From NCBI RefSeq assembly GCF_036227105.1, contig NZ_CP109434.1, positions 6,358,501 through 6,422,500 of the forward strand: DNA of 64,000 nucleotides. The letters are read 5' to 3'. Source of the DNA: Amycolatopsis sp. NBC_01488 (GTDB taxonomy: Bacteria > Actinomycetota > Actinomycetes > Mycobacteriales > Pseudonocardiaceae). This document shows, piece after piece, positions 15,990-26,100 of this stretch; positions within the stretch are counted from its first letter, which is position 1, and each line of letters begins with the position of its first letter. The notes below the pieces were generated by a model. It had not been told where the DNA came from. It was given only the letters and a program-made list of their open reading frames with translations, and made no database searches. Made by a program: the position numbers and the translations under genes.

Positions 15990-17405
15990 ATGAGCACCGC
16001 GATCGTGGTCGGCAGCGGACCCAACGGGCTCGCCGCCGCGGTGAAACTGGCCAAGGCCGGCGTGCAGGTGACCGTGCTGGAAGCTGCCGACCAGATCGGC
16101 GGTGGCACCCGCTCCGGGGAGGCGATCGTCCCCGGCCTGCTGCACGACCACTGCTCGGCGGTGCACCCGATGGCCGTCGGCTCCCCGTTCCTGGGCGAAC
16201 TCGGGCTCGAACGGTACGGCCTGCGCTGGCGGCTGCCCGAGATCGACTGCGTCCACCCGCTCGACGACGGCAGCGCCGGTGTCCTGCGCCGGTCGGTCGC
16301 CGAGACCGCCGCCGGGCTCGGCGCCGACGGCCGCCGCTGGGCCCGGCTGTTCGGCCGGCCCACCGAGGACTACGACCGGCTCACCGACGACATCCTGGGG
16401 CCGCTGCTGCGCTTCCCGCACCACCCGCTGCGCCTGGCCCGCTTCGGCCTGCCCGCCCTCGCTCCGGCGTCGCTGCTGGCCCGCGTGTTCGCCACCGAGC
16501 AGGCCAAGGCCCTCTTCGGCGGGGTCGCCGCGCACGCCTTCCAGCCCCTCGAAAACCTGCTCGGCTCCAGCATCGGGCTCGGCATCATCACCGCCGGGCA
16601 CCGGCACGGCTGGGCCGTCGCCGAAGGCGGTTCGCAGCGCATCACGGACGCTCTCGCCGCTTTGCTGTCCGACCTCGGCGGCAAGATCGAGACCGGGGTG
16701 TGCGTCCGGTCGGCCGGTGACCTCCCGCCCGCCGACGTCACCCTCTACGACCTCACCCCGACCGCCGTCGCCGACATCCTCGGCGACCGGCTCCCGCCCC
16801 GGGTGGCGCGCGCGTACCGCCGGTTCGAGTACGGGCCGGGGGCGTTCAAGGTGGACTTCGCCGTCGAGGGCGGCGTCCCCTGGACCGCCGAAGCCGCGCG
16901 CCGGGCCGGCACCGTCCACTTGGGTGGGTCGTTCGCGGAAATCGCCGCCACCGAACGGGAAATCCAGCGCGGCCGGCTGCCGGAGCGGCCGTTCGTGCTG
17001 GTCGGTCAGCAGTACCTCGCCGACCCCGGCCGCTCGGCCGGCGACGTCCATCCCGTGTGGACCTACGCCCACGTCCCGAACGGCTACACCGGTGACGCCA
17101 CCGAAGCGATCATCGCCCAGGTGGAACGGTTCGCCCCCGGCTTCCGCGACCGCGTCGTCGGCACCGCCACCCGCACCACGACGGGATTCGCCCAGTACAA
17201 CCCGAACTACGTCGGCGGCAACATCCTGACCGGCGCCAAGACCGTTCCCCAGCTCGTCTTCGGCCCTCGCCCGACGCTGCACCCGTACGACGCCGGCCTG
17301 CCCGGCCACTTCATCTGCTCGGCGGCCACTCCGCCGGGCCCGGGCGCCCACGGCATGTGCGGCGCCAACTCGGCGGCTCGCGCCTTGCGGCACCTGCAAC
17401 GCTGA
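15990..17405 (+). CDS. Phytoene-desaturase-like FAD/NAD(P) oxidoreductase
   Basis: The protein has 471 residues. The N-terminal dinucleotide fold is textbook (AIVVGSGPNGLAAAVKLAKAG, acidic end VTVLEAADQIGGGTRS). It belongs to the CrtI/NAD(P)/FAD amine-oxidase-like group. The C-terminal FAD segment is GNILTGAKTVPQL, and GPGAHGMCGANSAARA is near the end. There is no signal peptide. No carotenoid genes occur in the window, so it is more likely a desaturase, saturase or oxidase acting on the lipid-like substrate of the operon. It starts 18 bases after the DUF3556 stop with its own GAGAAGGAG site. Confidence 0.9.
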   Translation: MSTAIVVGSGPNGLAAAVKLAKAGVQVTVLEAADQIGGGTRSGEAIVPGLLHDHCSAVHPMAVGSPFLGELGLERYGLRWRLPEIDCVHPLDDGSAGVLRRSVAETAAGLGADGRRWARLFGRPTEDYDRLTDDILGPLLRFPHHPLRLARFGLPALAPASLLARVFATEQAKALFGGVAAHAFQPLENLLGSSIGLGIITAGHRHGWAVAEGGSQRITDALAALLSDLGGKIETGVCVRSAGDLPPADVTLYDLTPTAVADILGDRLPPRVARAYRRFEYGPGAFKVDFAVEGGVPWTAEAARRAGTVHLGGSFAEIAATEREIQRGRLPERPFVLVGQQYLADPGRSAGDVHPVWTYAHVPNGYTGDATEAIIAQVERFAPGFRDRVVGTATRTTTGFAQYNPNYVGGNILTGAKTVPQLVFGPRPTLHPYDAGLPGHFICSAATPPGPGAHGMCGANSAARALRHLQR

Positions 17406-17443
17406 CCGCCCACGCCGTGAGCACCCGTCGGCCGGACCAGACC

Positions 17444-19048
17444 TCAGCCCAGCTTGATGGGCTGCGGCTGGGTGCGGACCACGATCACCGTCGGGCCGTC
17501 CGCCTCGGTCGCCAGCTTGAACTGGGTTCTGATGTCGTCCGGCGTGTCCGCGTGCACGGCCCGGCAGCCCAACCCCGTCGCGAGTGAGGCGATGTCGAGA
17601 TCCGGGAGATCCATGCCCGGGACGCCGGGTGCGCCCTCGAGTTCGGCGAACGACTTGAGGATGGAGTACTCGCCGTTGCGCAGGACGACGAAGACGATGG
17701 GCAGCTTGTGCTGTGCCGCCGTCCAGATCGCCTGCACGGAGTACTGGAACGAGCCGTCACCGATGACCGCGATGACCGTGCGCCGGGTTCCCTTCGCACG
17801 GTCGCCGAGGGCGACGCCGACGGCGCCGGGCACGCCCCACCCGATCCCGCCGCTGCCGGTCGCGAAGAACGACCCGGAGCGCACGGTCGGCAGCCATTCC
17901 GCCTGTTCGACCAGGGTGGACGTGGACTCGTTGACGACGACCGCGTCCGCCGGCCGCACGTCGCGCAAGGCGGCGTAGGCCTCGGCCGGGGTCAGCGGAC
18001 TGCTCGGGGTGCTCGGCGACTGGTGCGGCCACACCAGCGGCTTCGGCGCCGCCCGGTCCGGTCGCGGTTCCACCGCGTCGATCAGCAGGTCGATCGTGAG
18101 CCGGGCGTCGCCGAGCAGGCTGTCTCCCGCCGCGGCGTAGGCGGCCGTGTCGGGATCGCAGGTCACGTGCAGGAGTTCGGTTCCCTCCGGGAGGTACGGG
18201 CCGGGCACGTACGGGTAGTAGCGGAACACCGGCCCTCCGACGACCACGACCAGGTCGTGGCCGGCGAGCCGTTCGCTGACCCCGGCGATGGTCATCGGCA
18301 GGGTGCCCTGGTAGAGCGGGTGGTCCTCGGGGAAGGAAACGCGGTCGGTGAGCGGCGAGAACCCGTACACCGTCGCGGTCAGCTTCTCGGCCAGCGCGAC
18401 CGCGGAGTCCCAGCCGCCGCTGCGATCGACCTCCGGTCCGAACACCAGCGCGGGGCGCGTGCCGGCGTTGATCCGCTCCGCGAACCGCGCGAGAGCCCCC
18501 ACGTCGGGCGCGACCCGGTGGCTGAACTGACGCACCTTCGCCGGCCCGAGTGCCGGTTTCGCCCAGTCGTCGAGGGGAATGGACAGGAACACCGGGCCGG
18601 CCGGGGGTTGCAGCGCGATCGCGTAGGCCCGCATGAACGCGGCCGGCACGTCCTGCGCGCGCGCCGGTTGGTAGGCCCACTTCACCCACGGCCTGGGCAG
18701 CGTGGTCGCGTCCCGGTTGGTCAGGTACGGCTCGGTGATCACCATGTCCCGGTGCTGCTGCCCGGCGGTGACGACCAGGGGTGTCTTGGCGTCGTAGGCC
18801 GCGATCAGGCTGCCCATGGCGTTTCCCGTGCCGGCGGCGGTGTGCACGTTCACCAGGGCCGGCTTGCCGGTGATCTGCGCGTACGCGTCGGCCATCGCCA
18901 TGACGGACGCTTCCTGGAGCGCCAGGACGTAGGTGAAATCGTCCGGGAAGTCGCTCAGGAATGTTTGTTCCGTCGAGCCCGGATTTCCGAATACCGTGGT
19001 CATGCCGAGCTTGCGGAGCAGTTCGTAGGTCGCATCGTGCACGTTCAT
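17444..19048 (-). CDS. mdlC: Benzoylformate decarboxylase-like ThDP enzyme
   Basis: The protein has 534 residues, the usual length. It follows Pseudomonas benzoylformate decarboxylase closely: FGNPGST with Ser25, LALQEASVMAMADAYAQ with the ThDP-activating Glu46, VNVHTAAGTGNAMG with His69, NESTST, and the ThDP/Mg motif GDGSFQY followed by an Asn about 27 residues later (VVLRNGEYS). The expected reaction is nonoxidative decarboxylation of phenylglyoxylate to benzaldehyde in the mandelate pathway. The second active-site histidine of the Pseudomonas enzyme (His281, in FRYHQY) is replaced by Tyr278 in FRYYPY, so substrate range or protonation may differ. It is divergent from the frameshifted PucR gene. 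Confidence 0.88.
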   Translation of the reverse strand: MNVHDATYELLRKLGMTTVFGNPGSTEQTFLSDFPDDFTYVLALQEASVMAMADAYAQITGKPALVNVHTAAGTGNAMGSLIAAYDAKTPLVVTAGQQHRDMVITEPYLTNRDATTLPRPWVKWAYQPARAQDVPAAFMRAYAIALQPPAGPVFLSIPLDDWAKPALGPAKVRQFSHRVAPDVGALARFAERINAGTRPALVFGPEVDRSGGWDSAVALAEKLTATVYGFSPLTDRVSFPEDHPLYQGTLPMTIAGVSERLAGHDLVVVVGGPVFRYYPYVPGPYLPEGTELLHVTCDPDTAAYAAAGDSLLGDARLTIDLLIDAVEPRPDRAAPKPLVWPHQSPSTPSSPLTPAEAYAALRDVRPADAVVVNESTSTLVEQAEWLPTVRSGSFFATGSGGIGWGVPGAVGVALGDRAKGTRRTVIAVIGDGSFQYSVQAIWTAAQHKLPIVFVVLRNGEYSILKSFAELEGAPGVPGMDLPDLDIASLATGLGCRAVHADTPDDIRTQFKLATEADGPTVIVVRTQPQPIKLG

Positions 19049-19170
19049 CTGCTCTCCTTCGACGGAAATGCGGTGATTTCGACCCTAGGAACGCCGAAAC
19101 GAACCGCCCTCGTGCTCCGGAGACGAAAACGCCGGGATCTCTGGGCCCTGAGCCGTCGTAGGCTGAGCGG

Positions 19171-20414
19171 ATGCAGCCCAGCATCGACGCGGTGGACCGC
19201 GCGCTGTCGTCCGTGGGCGCGGCCGCCGGTCAACGCCTGCGTGAGCTGACGCAGGAGATCTGGCGGTTGCTCACCGAGGACATCCCCGAATTGCGCGACG
19301 ACGACGTGCTCGCGCACCTCCTCGACGCGAGCATCGAAGAGAACGTGATGACTCTGCTGCACGCGTTCGAGCACGGGATCGCGCCCGACCGGGTCGACCC
19401 GCCGGCCGCCGCCGTGGAGTACGCGCGCCGCCTTGCGCAGCGCGGGTGCCGATCGTCGCGTTGATCCGGTCCTACCGCATGGGCCACGGCCGGTTCCTGG
19501 CGCAATGCGTGCAGGAGCTCACCGGCCGGTACCAGGACACGGAGCTGGTCAACGCGATCATGGCGCGGGTGATCGAGGTGAGCTTCCGGTACATCGACCG
19601 CGTCTCCGAGCACGTGATCGCCGTCTACCAGCAGGAGCGGGACCGCTGGCTGCTCAGCTGGACCACCGTCCGCTCGGCGCGGGTGCGGGCCGTGCTGCGT
19701 GACGAACCGGTCGACGTCGGAGCCACGGAGGCGGCACTCGGGTACCACCTGCGCCAGCACCACCTCGGCGTGGTCGCCTGGGTGGCCGGACGGCGCGATC
19801 CCGGCGAGGGACTGGCCCGCCTCGACCGGCTGACCGGGGCCGCCGCCGGCTTGCTCGGCTGCCCGGCCCGTCCGCTGTTCGTGCCCCAGGACGAGACCCT
19901 GGCCTGGATCTGGCTGCCCCTCGGCGCCCGCGTCTCCCCGGAAATGCCGGCCGAGGCATTCGACGACGGCGACACCCGCGTCGCGGTCGGCGAACCGGCG
20001 CACGGCCTGCCGGGATTCCGCGGCACGCTCCGGCAGGCACTGCGCACCCGGGACGTCGCCTTGGCCGCCGATCCCGGGACCCGGGTGACGACCTTCGCCG
20101 ACGTCGGCTCGCTCGCGCTGATGTGCGCGGACCTGACGGCCACCCGCGAGTGGGTGCGGGACACGCTGGGCGACCTGGCCGTCGACGACGAGCCGCAGGC
20201 CCGGCTGCGGGAAACCCTGTGGATCTTCCTGTCCACCGGCGCCAGCTACACGGCCACCGCCGAACGCATGATCCTGCACAAGAACTCCGTGCAGTACCGC
20301 GTCCGCAAGGCGGAGGAAGCGCTGCCGGCGTCGATCCAGGACCGGCGCGCGGAGCTCGAGCTGGCGCTGCGTGCCTGCCGGTACCTCGGCCGTACGGTGC
20401 TGCGCGAGCCCTGA
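19171..20414 (+). pseudogene. PucR-type regulator interrupted by a -1 frameshift
   Basis: The first part (19171 to about 19446) encodes a normal PucR N-terminal domain, ending with VEYARRLAQRG. The protein then continues in another frame with VPIVALIRSYRMGHGRFLAQ, through to the PucR HTH (STGASYTATAERMILHKNSV, then QYRVRKAEEAL). Adding one G to the GGG at 19444-19446 restores a single frame of about 414 codons that aligns end to end with the intact PucR protein at 11.4-12.6 kb. A TAGGCT box 6 nt before the ATG indicates a leaderless start. It is either a recent inactivation or a homopolymer sequencing error. The intact gene would be expected to control the divergent benzoylformate decarboxylase. 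Confidence 0.85.
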
Positions 20415-20500
20415 TCGTCGTGCTCCGGCACCAAAGCCCGGCGCGGGAGTTGGTCCGCTGACCGTCGCTTCGTCACGACACGGGGTACGACGATTGCGCT

Positions 20501-21061
20501 ATGTCATTCTCATCGGCTTTGTTGTGGCGCGGATTGTCGGCGATCGTGATCGGGATCGTCTCGGTGGCCTGGCCGGACGTCACGGTCGGCGCGCTGGCGC
20601 TGGTGTTCGCCGTCTACGCCTTCATCGCGGCGGCCGCGGACACGATGCGGGCGTTCGGCAGCGACCGCGCCGGCCCGGTCGTGGGCTCCCTGCTGCTGGC
20701 GGTGCTCTCAGTCGTCGCCGGGGTCATGGCCATCGCGTGGCCCGGCATCACGGCGCTGGTCCTGACGATCTGGATCGCCGCATGGGCGCTCATCACCGGC
20801 GGCGCCGAGGTCGCCATGGCTTTCCGGCACCACGAAACCGCCGGCCAACGCGCGATGTGGGGCCTGACCGGCCTGGTGTCGCTCGCCCTCGGCGTGGCGT
20901 TGTTCGTCCGCTCCGACATCGGCGCACTTTCGCTGGCCACCGTTTTCGGGCTCTTCAGCCTGTTCTACGGCATCTCGGCACTGGTCCTGTACGTCCAGCT
21001 CCGCCAGGCCACGACACCTACCTCGAGCCCGTCATCCAGCGGTGCCGGAGTCGGCGGCTGA
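20501..21061 (+). CDS. HdeD/DUF308 family membrane protein
   Basis: The 186-residue protein consists almost wholly of membrane helices. Three HdeD-type repeats of paired helices are visible (WRGLSAIVIGIVSVAWPDVT, then VVGSLLLAVLSVVAGVMAIA, then MWGLTGLVSLALGVALFVRS), each with the W/R-P-D/G turn typical of the family. A short Ser/Pro/Gly cytoplasmic tail follows. HdeD proteins are linked to acid resistance in enterobacteria; in actinomycetes the role is unknown. It is a single gene, 86 bases after the PucR remnant and convergent with the histidine kinase. Confidence 0.85.
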   Translation: MSFSSALLWRGLSAIVIGIVSVAWPDVTVGALALVFAVYAFIAAAADTMRAFGSDRAGPVVGSLLLAVLSVVAGVMAIAWPGITALVLTIWIAAWALITGGAEVAMAFRHHETAGQRAMWGLTGLVSLALGVALFVRSDIGALSLATVFGLFSLFYGISALVLYVQLRQATTPTSSPSSSGAGVGG

Positions 21062-21205
21062 GCAGGTCGAGTATCAGACCCTGGTGGGAGCCAATGCGAG
21101 GCGCCGCTTCCGGAGGTGAGCTCAGGCCGGGTTCCGCTGGGCGTTCCCGCTGATCGCCTTCGCCGGTCTCCCGGCCTTGACCACCCGAGGCGACTGCGAC
21201 GACCC

Positions 21206-22315
21206 TCACGTCGTCGTCGCCGCACGGTCGGTGCTCGGCTTCGGCTGCGTCGTGAGCAGGCTCGTCCCGGCGCGGCGAGGAGCATCGGGCACCGCGTCCG
21301 GGATGCTCAACGTGAACGTCGCTCCGGCACCGGGGGAGCTGACGACGGACACCTTTCCGCCGCGGGCTTCGACGGCGGCACGGACGATCGCCAGCCCGAG
21401 TCCGGTGCCGCCGTGGGCGTCTCCGTGCCGGGTCGACCAGGATTGCTCGAAGATGTGCGCCAGGTCGTCCTCGGCGATGCCCCGGCCGGTGTCGGCGACC
21501 TCGATGTGGAATCCGGGTGGTGCGGTCCACGCCCGCACCGCGATCCGGTCGCCGTTCTGGGTGAAGGCGATCGCGTTTTCGAGCAGGCTGTCCATCGCGG
21601 CCTGCAGCCGTTCCGGGTTGGCGAGCACCGTCCCCACCCCGCTTTCGCACGACCACTGCCGGTCGGCCACGGGTATCCAGCGGCGGACCAGCCGCTCGAG
21701 GAAGGCGTCGAAGTCGAGCGGGACCGTGCTGACCGGGGAGTCGAGTCGCATCAGGGTGGTCAGGCCGCCGGTGAGGCGGTCGAGCTTGCCCAGCTCGTCG
21801 AGCACGATGCCGGCGTCCTCGTCGGTCTGCTGGTCCTCGTGTGCCGAGCGGATCAGCTCGACGTAACCACGGGCGACGGTGATCGAGGTCCGCAGCTCGT
21901 GTGAGCCCAAGCGCACGAACAGGTCCTGGGTCTCGGCGCGTTGCCGCTCGAGGGCGGCCACCCGGCGCAGCTCGTCCAGAGCGCGCTGGCGTCCTCGCAC
22001 GTGCCACACCATCACGAGGAACACCGCGGCCATCAGCGGTACCTCGGTCGTCTCCTCGAACCGGATCTCCCCGCGGGTGGCCTGGTCGAGCATCAGGAAA
22101 CCGGTCGTCGCCGTGACCGCACCCAGCGCGGTGAGCATCCCGGCCAGCGGCCACGAGTTGACGCCGAACACCAGCGCGATGCTGATCCACACGAAGTGGA
22201 ACGGGATCGTCTCGGCCTCGGGGAACCGCCACATCGCGACGAGGTTCACCACGGCGAAGGCGATCCAGCAGAAAAGGACTGTCCGCTTAGCCCGCGGAGA
22301 GGCAGTAACCCACAT
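21206..22315 (-). CDS. Sensor histidine kinase with compact membrane domain
   Basis: The protein has 369 residues. Residues 1-110 hold about four membrane helices with very short loops (TVLFCWIAFAVVNLVAMW at the start, VPLMAAVFLVMVWHVRG at the end), so there is no large extracytoplasmic sensor domain. The kinase core follows: H-box GSHELRTSITVA with the phospho-acceptor His, N-box SLLENAIAFTQNGD, G1 VADTGRGIAED and G2 GGTGLGLAIV. It probably senses a membrane-embedded cue. Its start overlaps the end of the response-regulator gene by 29 bases, indicating coupled translation. The pair faces away from the secreted-oxidase operon and is its likely controller. Confidence 0.9.
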   Translation of the reverse strand: MWVTASPRAKRTVLFCWIAFAVVNLVAMWRFPEAETIPFHFVWISIALVFGVNSWPLAGMLTALGAVTATTGFLMLDQATRGEIRFEETTEVPLMAAVFLVMVWHVRGRQRALDELRRVAALERQRAETQDLFVRLGSHELRTSITVARGYVELIRSAHEDQQTDEDAGIVLDELGKLDRLTGGLTTLMRLDSPVSTVPLDFDAFLERLVRRWIPVADRQWSCESGVGTVLANPERLQAAMDSLLENAIAFTQNGDRIAVRAWTAPPGFHIEVADTGRGIAEDDLAHIFEQSWSTRHGDAHGGTGLGLAIVRAAVEARGGKVSVVSSPGAGATFTLSIPDAVPDAPRRAGTSLLTTQPKPSTDRAATTT

Positions 22316-22979
22316 TGCGCACCGTTTCGATCCGGCGGAGCCCGTCGAGCTTCGAACGCAACCGCCGGACGTAGACGTCGACGACGTTGCTCCCGGGGTC
22401 GAACTGGTAGCCCCAGACGTCGGCGAGCAGCTCCTCGCGGCTGCACACCTGGTCGGCCCGGTGCATGAGGTGGCTCAGCAGGACGAATTCACGCTGCGAC
22501 AACGCGGTCTGTTGGTTGCCGACGGAAACGATCCGGCGCTGCGTGTCGAGCCGCAGATCGCCGACCTGGAGGAACCGCGAACCCGCGGTGTTCCCCGGTT
22601 GCTGTTCGCGGAGCCGGACCCGGACGCGGGCCAGGAGTTCCGCGGTGACGAAGGGTTTCGGGAGGAAGTCGAGCGCGCCGGCGTCGAGCACGTGGACGCG
22701 CGTTCCGATCTCGGGCACCGCCGACAGCACGACCACCCGCGACCCCGGGAGCCGGTCGAGGAGTTCGGCGAGCACGGTGGCGCCCGAGACGTCGGGGAGC
22801 ATGAGGTCCAGCACGATCAGGTCGTAGCTGCGTTCGGTAGCGGCGGTGAGCCCTTCGGCGCCCGTCGCGGCCAAGTCCACCGCGTAGCCCTCGGCTTGCA
22901 GCACGCGCTGCAGCAGACGCCGGATCCGTTCTTCGTCATCGACAACGAGCAGGCGGCTCAACGACTTCACCTCACTCAC
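22287..22979 (-). CDS. OmpR-family response regulator
   Basis: I chose the GTG at 22979 (VSEVKSLSRLLVVDDE) because the receiver domain begins directly after it; ATG 23072 is an alternative, and no clear Shine-Dalgarno decides between them. The receiver domain has the acidic pair in VVDDEERI, the phosphorylated Asp in LIVLDLMLPD and the switch Lys in PKPFV. The C-terminal winged helix is of PhoB type (REFVLLSHLMHRADQVCSRE, then VDVYVRRLRSKLDG). The product has 230 residues. It is divergent from the large beta-helix gene across about 200 bases, so the oxidase operon is the probable target. Confidence 0.9.
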   Translation of the reverse strand: MSEVKSLSRLLVVDDEERIRRLLQRVLQAEGYAVDLAATGAEGLTAATERSYDLIVLDLMLPDVSGATVLAELLDRLPGSRVVVLSAVPEIGTRVHVLDAGALDFLPKPFVTAELLARVRVRLREQQPGNTAGSRFLQVGDLRLDTQRRIVSVGNQQTALSQREFVLLSHLMHRADQVCSREELLADVWGYQFDPGSNVVDVYVRRLRSKLDGLRRIETVRNVGYCLSAG

Positions 22980-23182
22980 CGGTGGAGTGGGAGCGGCCGA
23001 CGTCCGCTTCCGGATGTCTTGTCGTCCCTGCACGTTGTCGACCGGCCCGCCCGGTTCGTTACATCGGGTCATAACGATTGGAACACCGTGACAACCAGAT
23101 GACGGACCTTTCATCTTCGGCTGCGCGGCTCGCCGGGCGTCCGACGATCGGGTCATCCGCAGCGCCCCACTGGAGGCTGGCC

Positions 23183-26100
23183 ATGGCTCGTCCGACCTTC
23201 CGCTCCGCGGCCATCGTCGTGGCCGTGCTCACCGGAATCGCGCTCGCGCTGCCGGTGGTGCTGCAGCACGGCACCCCGCAAGCCCGTGCCGCGCAACCGG
23301 GTTCGATCACCCTGCACGCGGAAAGCGCGCGCACCGTGGGAACCGCACCGGGGCAGGTCCGCAAAGGGGACGCGATCACCGGGTACAAGTGGCTGATCGC
23401 CGCCGAAGACGTCGGGAATCCCCGTGACAGCCTGCAGAACTGCCTCCCCACCCGCGCCGGGGGTTCCGCGGACTTCGCCACGAAGTGCCAGTGGCCGTCC
23501 GTCCGCTACACGCCGGGCAGCGTGCCGATCGTCGCGCAGGGCGACCAGAACGACCTCAACGACACCAAGGCGCTCGACGCCCTGCCACCCGGGAAGTACC
23601 TGATTTCCCTCACCGCCGACGGCTACAAGATCGACGGCGCGCACTTCACCGTGGACGGCGGCACCCAGCGGGTGACCGTCGCCATGCAGCCGTACCCGCT
23701 GCCTCTGGGCAACGTCCGGATCCGCGTGTTCAACGACTCCGTGCCGGTCGACGCGACCTACGAGGTCGGTGCCGAGTCCGGCCTCGCGGGGTTCACCGCG
23801 CACCTGTCCGATGTGCTCGGTGAGGTTTCCACCGACTACTACGGAAACCCGTTGTGCACCAAGTACGTCCACGACGGCGCCGGCCAGATCGTCTTCACCG
23901 GCGGCAAGCCGCAGATCGATCCGGCCTCGACCGGCAAGTGCGTCAGCGACGCGCAGGGCGACATCCTCATCCCCAACATGGGACCGGACCGCTACGCCGC
24001 CACCGTCATCCCGCCGGTCGGCACCGACTGGGCCCAGACCACGACCCTGGAAGGCGCGCACGACTGGGACATCTGGACGCAGGAAGGCGACACCGGGTTC
24101 GACACCGAACAGACCATCGGCGCCGAGCCGGTGCCCGCGGTCGACTTCGGGTTCGTCCGGCCCAAGGCGCTGCCCGCCGGGCCGACCGGGGAGATCAAGG
24201 GCGTCGCGGTGCAGATCGACACCTACGTCGGCGGCACCGGGGGAGTGGGCGTGCCCAACGCCGGTATCGCCGGGGCCAGCGTCCGCGGTCCGGTCGACCG
24301 GCCGTTCGTCGCGCTGTCCGCGCTGGGCAACAACGACCAGGTGGCCTACATGGCTCGCGCGGGCAGTGACGGGAAGTTCGACATCAAGAACGTCCCCAAC
24401 GGCGATTACCAGCTGACGCTGTGGGACTACCCGCAAGAAGTGATCCTCGACAGCTTCAACGTCACGGTCAACAACGGCGGCGTGGTCGACGTCGGGCAGA
24501 AAGGGCTCGTCGGCTGGCACGCGGCCATCGAAGGCACGATCTTCGTCGACACCAACGGAAACGGCAAGCGCGACCCTGGGGAGGCGGGCGTGCCGCAGTT
24601 CCCGGTGTCGGTGAAGGAACGCGACAACTCCACGATGGACCAGGGCATCGCCGGTGTCACGACCGACGCCACCGGGCACTACTCCATCCCCGAGGTCTAC
24701 CCGCTGAGCAAGTTCCTGGTGCTGGAGGCGTTCAACACCCGGTACAAGACCACCGGGATCACCTACCAGGCCGACAACCAGCCGACGCCGACGACGATGC
24801 TCGGTGCCGCCGTGGACGTGTCCATCCTGCCGATCATCGGGCTCAAGGGCCGGGTCGACTGGGGCGTGCAGCCCTACACCGGCGCGGAGAACGGCGGGAT
24901 CGTCGGCACCGTCACCTACGACACCACCCGCAACGAACTCGACCCGCGCTACGCGGTGACCGAGTCCTACCAGCCGGGTATCCCGAACGTCCCGGTGCAC
25001 CTCTACGCCGTGCAACGCGACGCGAACGGCGATCCCGTCCGCAACCCGGACGGCTCGACCGCCCGTGGGCCCGAGCTGGCGGACACCTACACGTCGGAAA
25101 CCTGGCAGCAGCCGACCGGCTGCACGCCCCGGCTGTACGACGGGAACGTCCTGACCGGGCAGCAGGCGGTCGGGATCCCGGGGCAGGATCCGCCGTCCTG
25201 TGTGGAGTCCCCGATGAGCGGGATCCAGGTGCAGCCGAGCGACCCCACCCCGGGCAACTTCGGCCAGACCGTGAACGGCAACTACGGCTTCGGCACCTCG
25301 AAGCTCAACCTGTACCCGCCGGGTGACGAGAACAACCCGGCGCCGGGCAAGGATCTGCCGCTCTACGCGAACCTGGCCGACAACCACTACGACGACCAGC
25401 CCCTGGTCCCCGACGACTACCTCGTGTCGGTCGACGTCCCGCAGAACCCGGTCGGCGGCAAGCCGATGTACCAGGTGACGAAGGAAGAAGACGTCAACAT
25501 CTTCAACGGCGACGGATACCTGCCGCAGGAGAACTTCCCGCCGGCGCCCGAGCTGTCGAGCGACCCGCCGAACCCGGCGCAGCCGCAGCCGGATCCCGGG
25601 GCACCGCCGTCGGGCGGCGCGGGCATCGTGGCGCCCTGCGCGGGCGCGAACCACACCGTGCACGTCGCGAACCAGGCGTTCGTCGACGGCGGCGGCAGCC
25701 CGTTCGAGGGCCAGGCGAAGCCGCTGTGCGACCAGAAGCTCGTGACCGTCCGAGGTGGACAGTCGACCGCACCGAACTTCACCCTCTTCACCGACGTGCC
25801 GCTGCCGACCCACTTCTACGGCCTGACCATCAACGACCTCGGCCTGTCCAACGACCAGCGGTCCATCCAGTACGGCGAGGCCCAGCCGCTGCCGAACGTC
25901 CCGATGGGCGTCTACGACTGGAGCGGCCGGCTCGTCGACACCGTCACCACCGACTTCAACGGCTACTACGAAGCCCTGGAGCCCTCGACGTCGACGTACA
26001 ACTGCCCGCTCCCGGCCGGGCCGTGTCCCGGGATGTACCGGTTCGTCGGCAACGACCCCGGCCAGCCCGGTCACGTCAACCGCGACTACAACCCCCGGTT

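Noticed and set aside
15990-17405. Carotenoid phytoene desaturase
   Set aside because: No phytoene synthase, cyclase or GGPP synthase gene lies in the window, and the operon partners are a CoA ligase and DUF3556.
17444-19048. Acetolactate synthase or oxalyl-CoA decarboxylase as the identity of the ThDP enzyme
   Set aside because: The Ser25/His69 pair, NESTST and overall length fit benzoylformate decarboxylase, and no FAD or ADP-binding signature is seen.
19171-20414. Programmed ribosomal frameshifting in the split PucR gene
   Set aside because: There is no slippery heptamer or downstream pseudoknot at the G run, and the intact paralogue needs no shift. A deletion or base-calling error is simpler.
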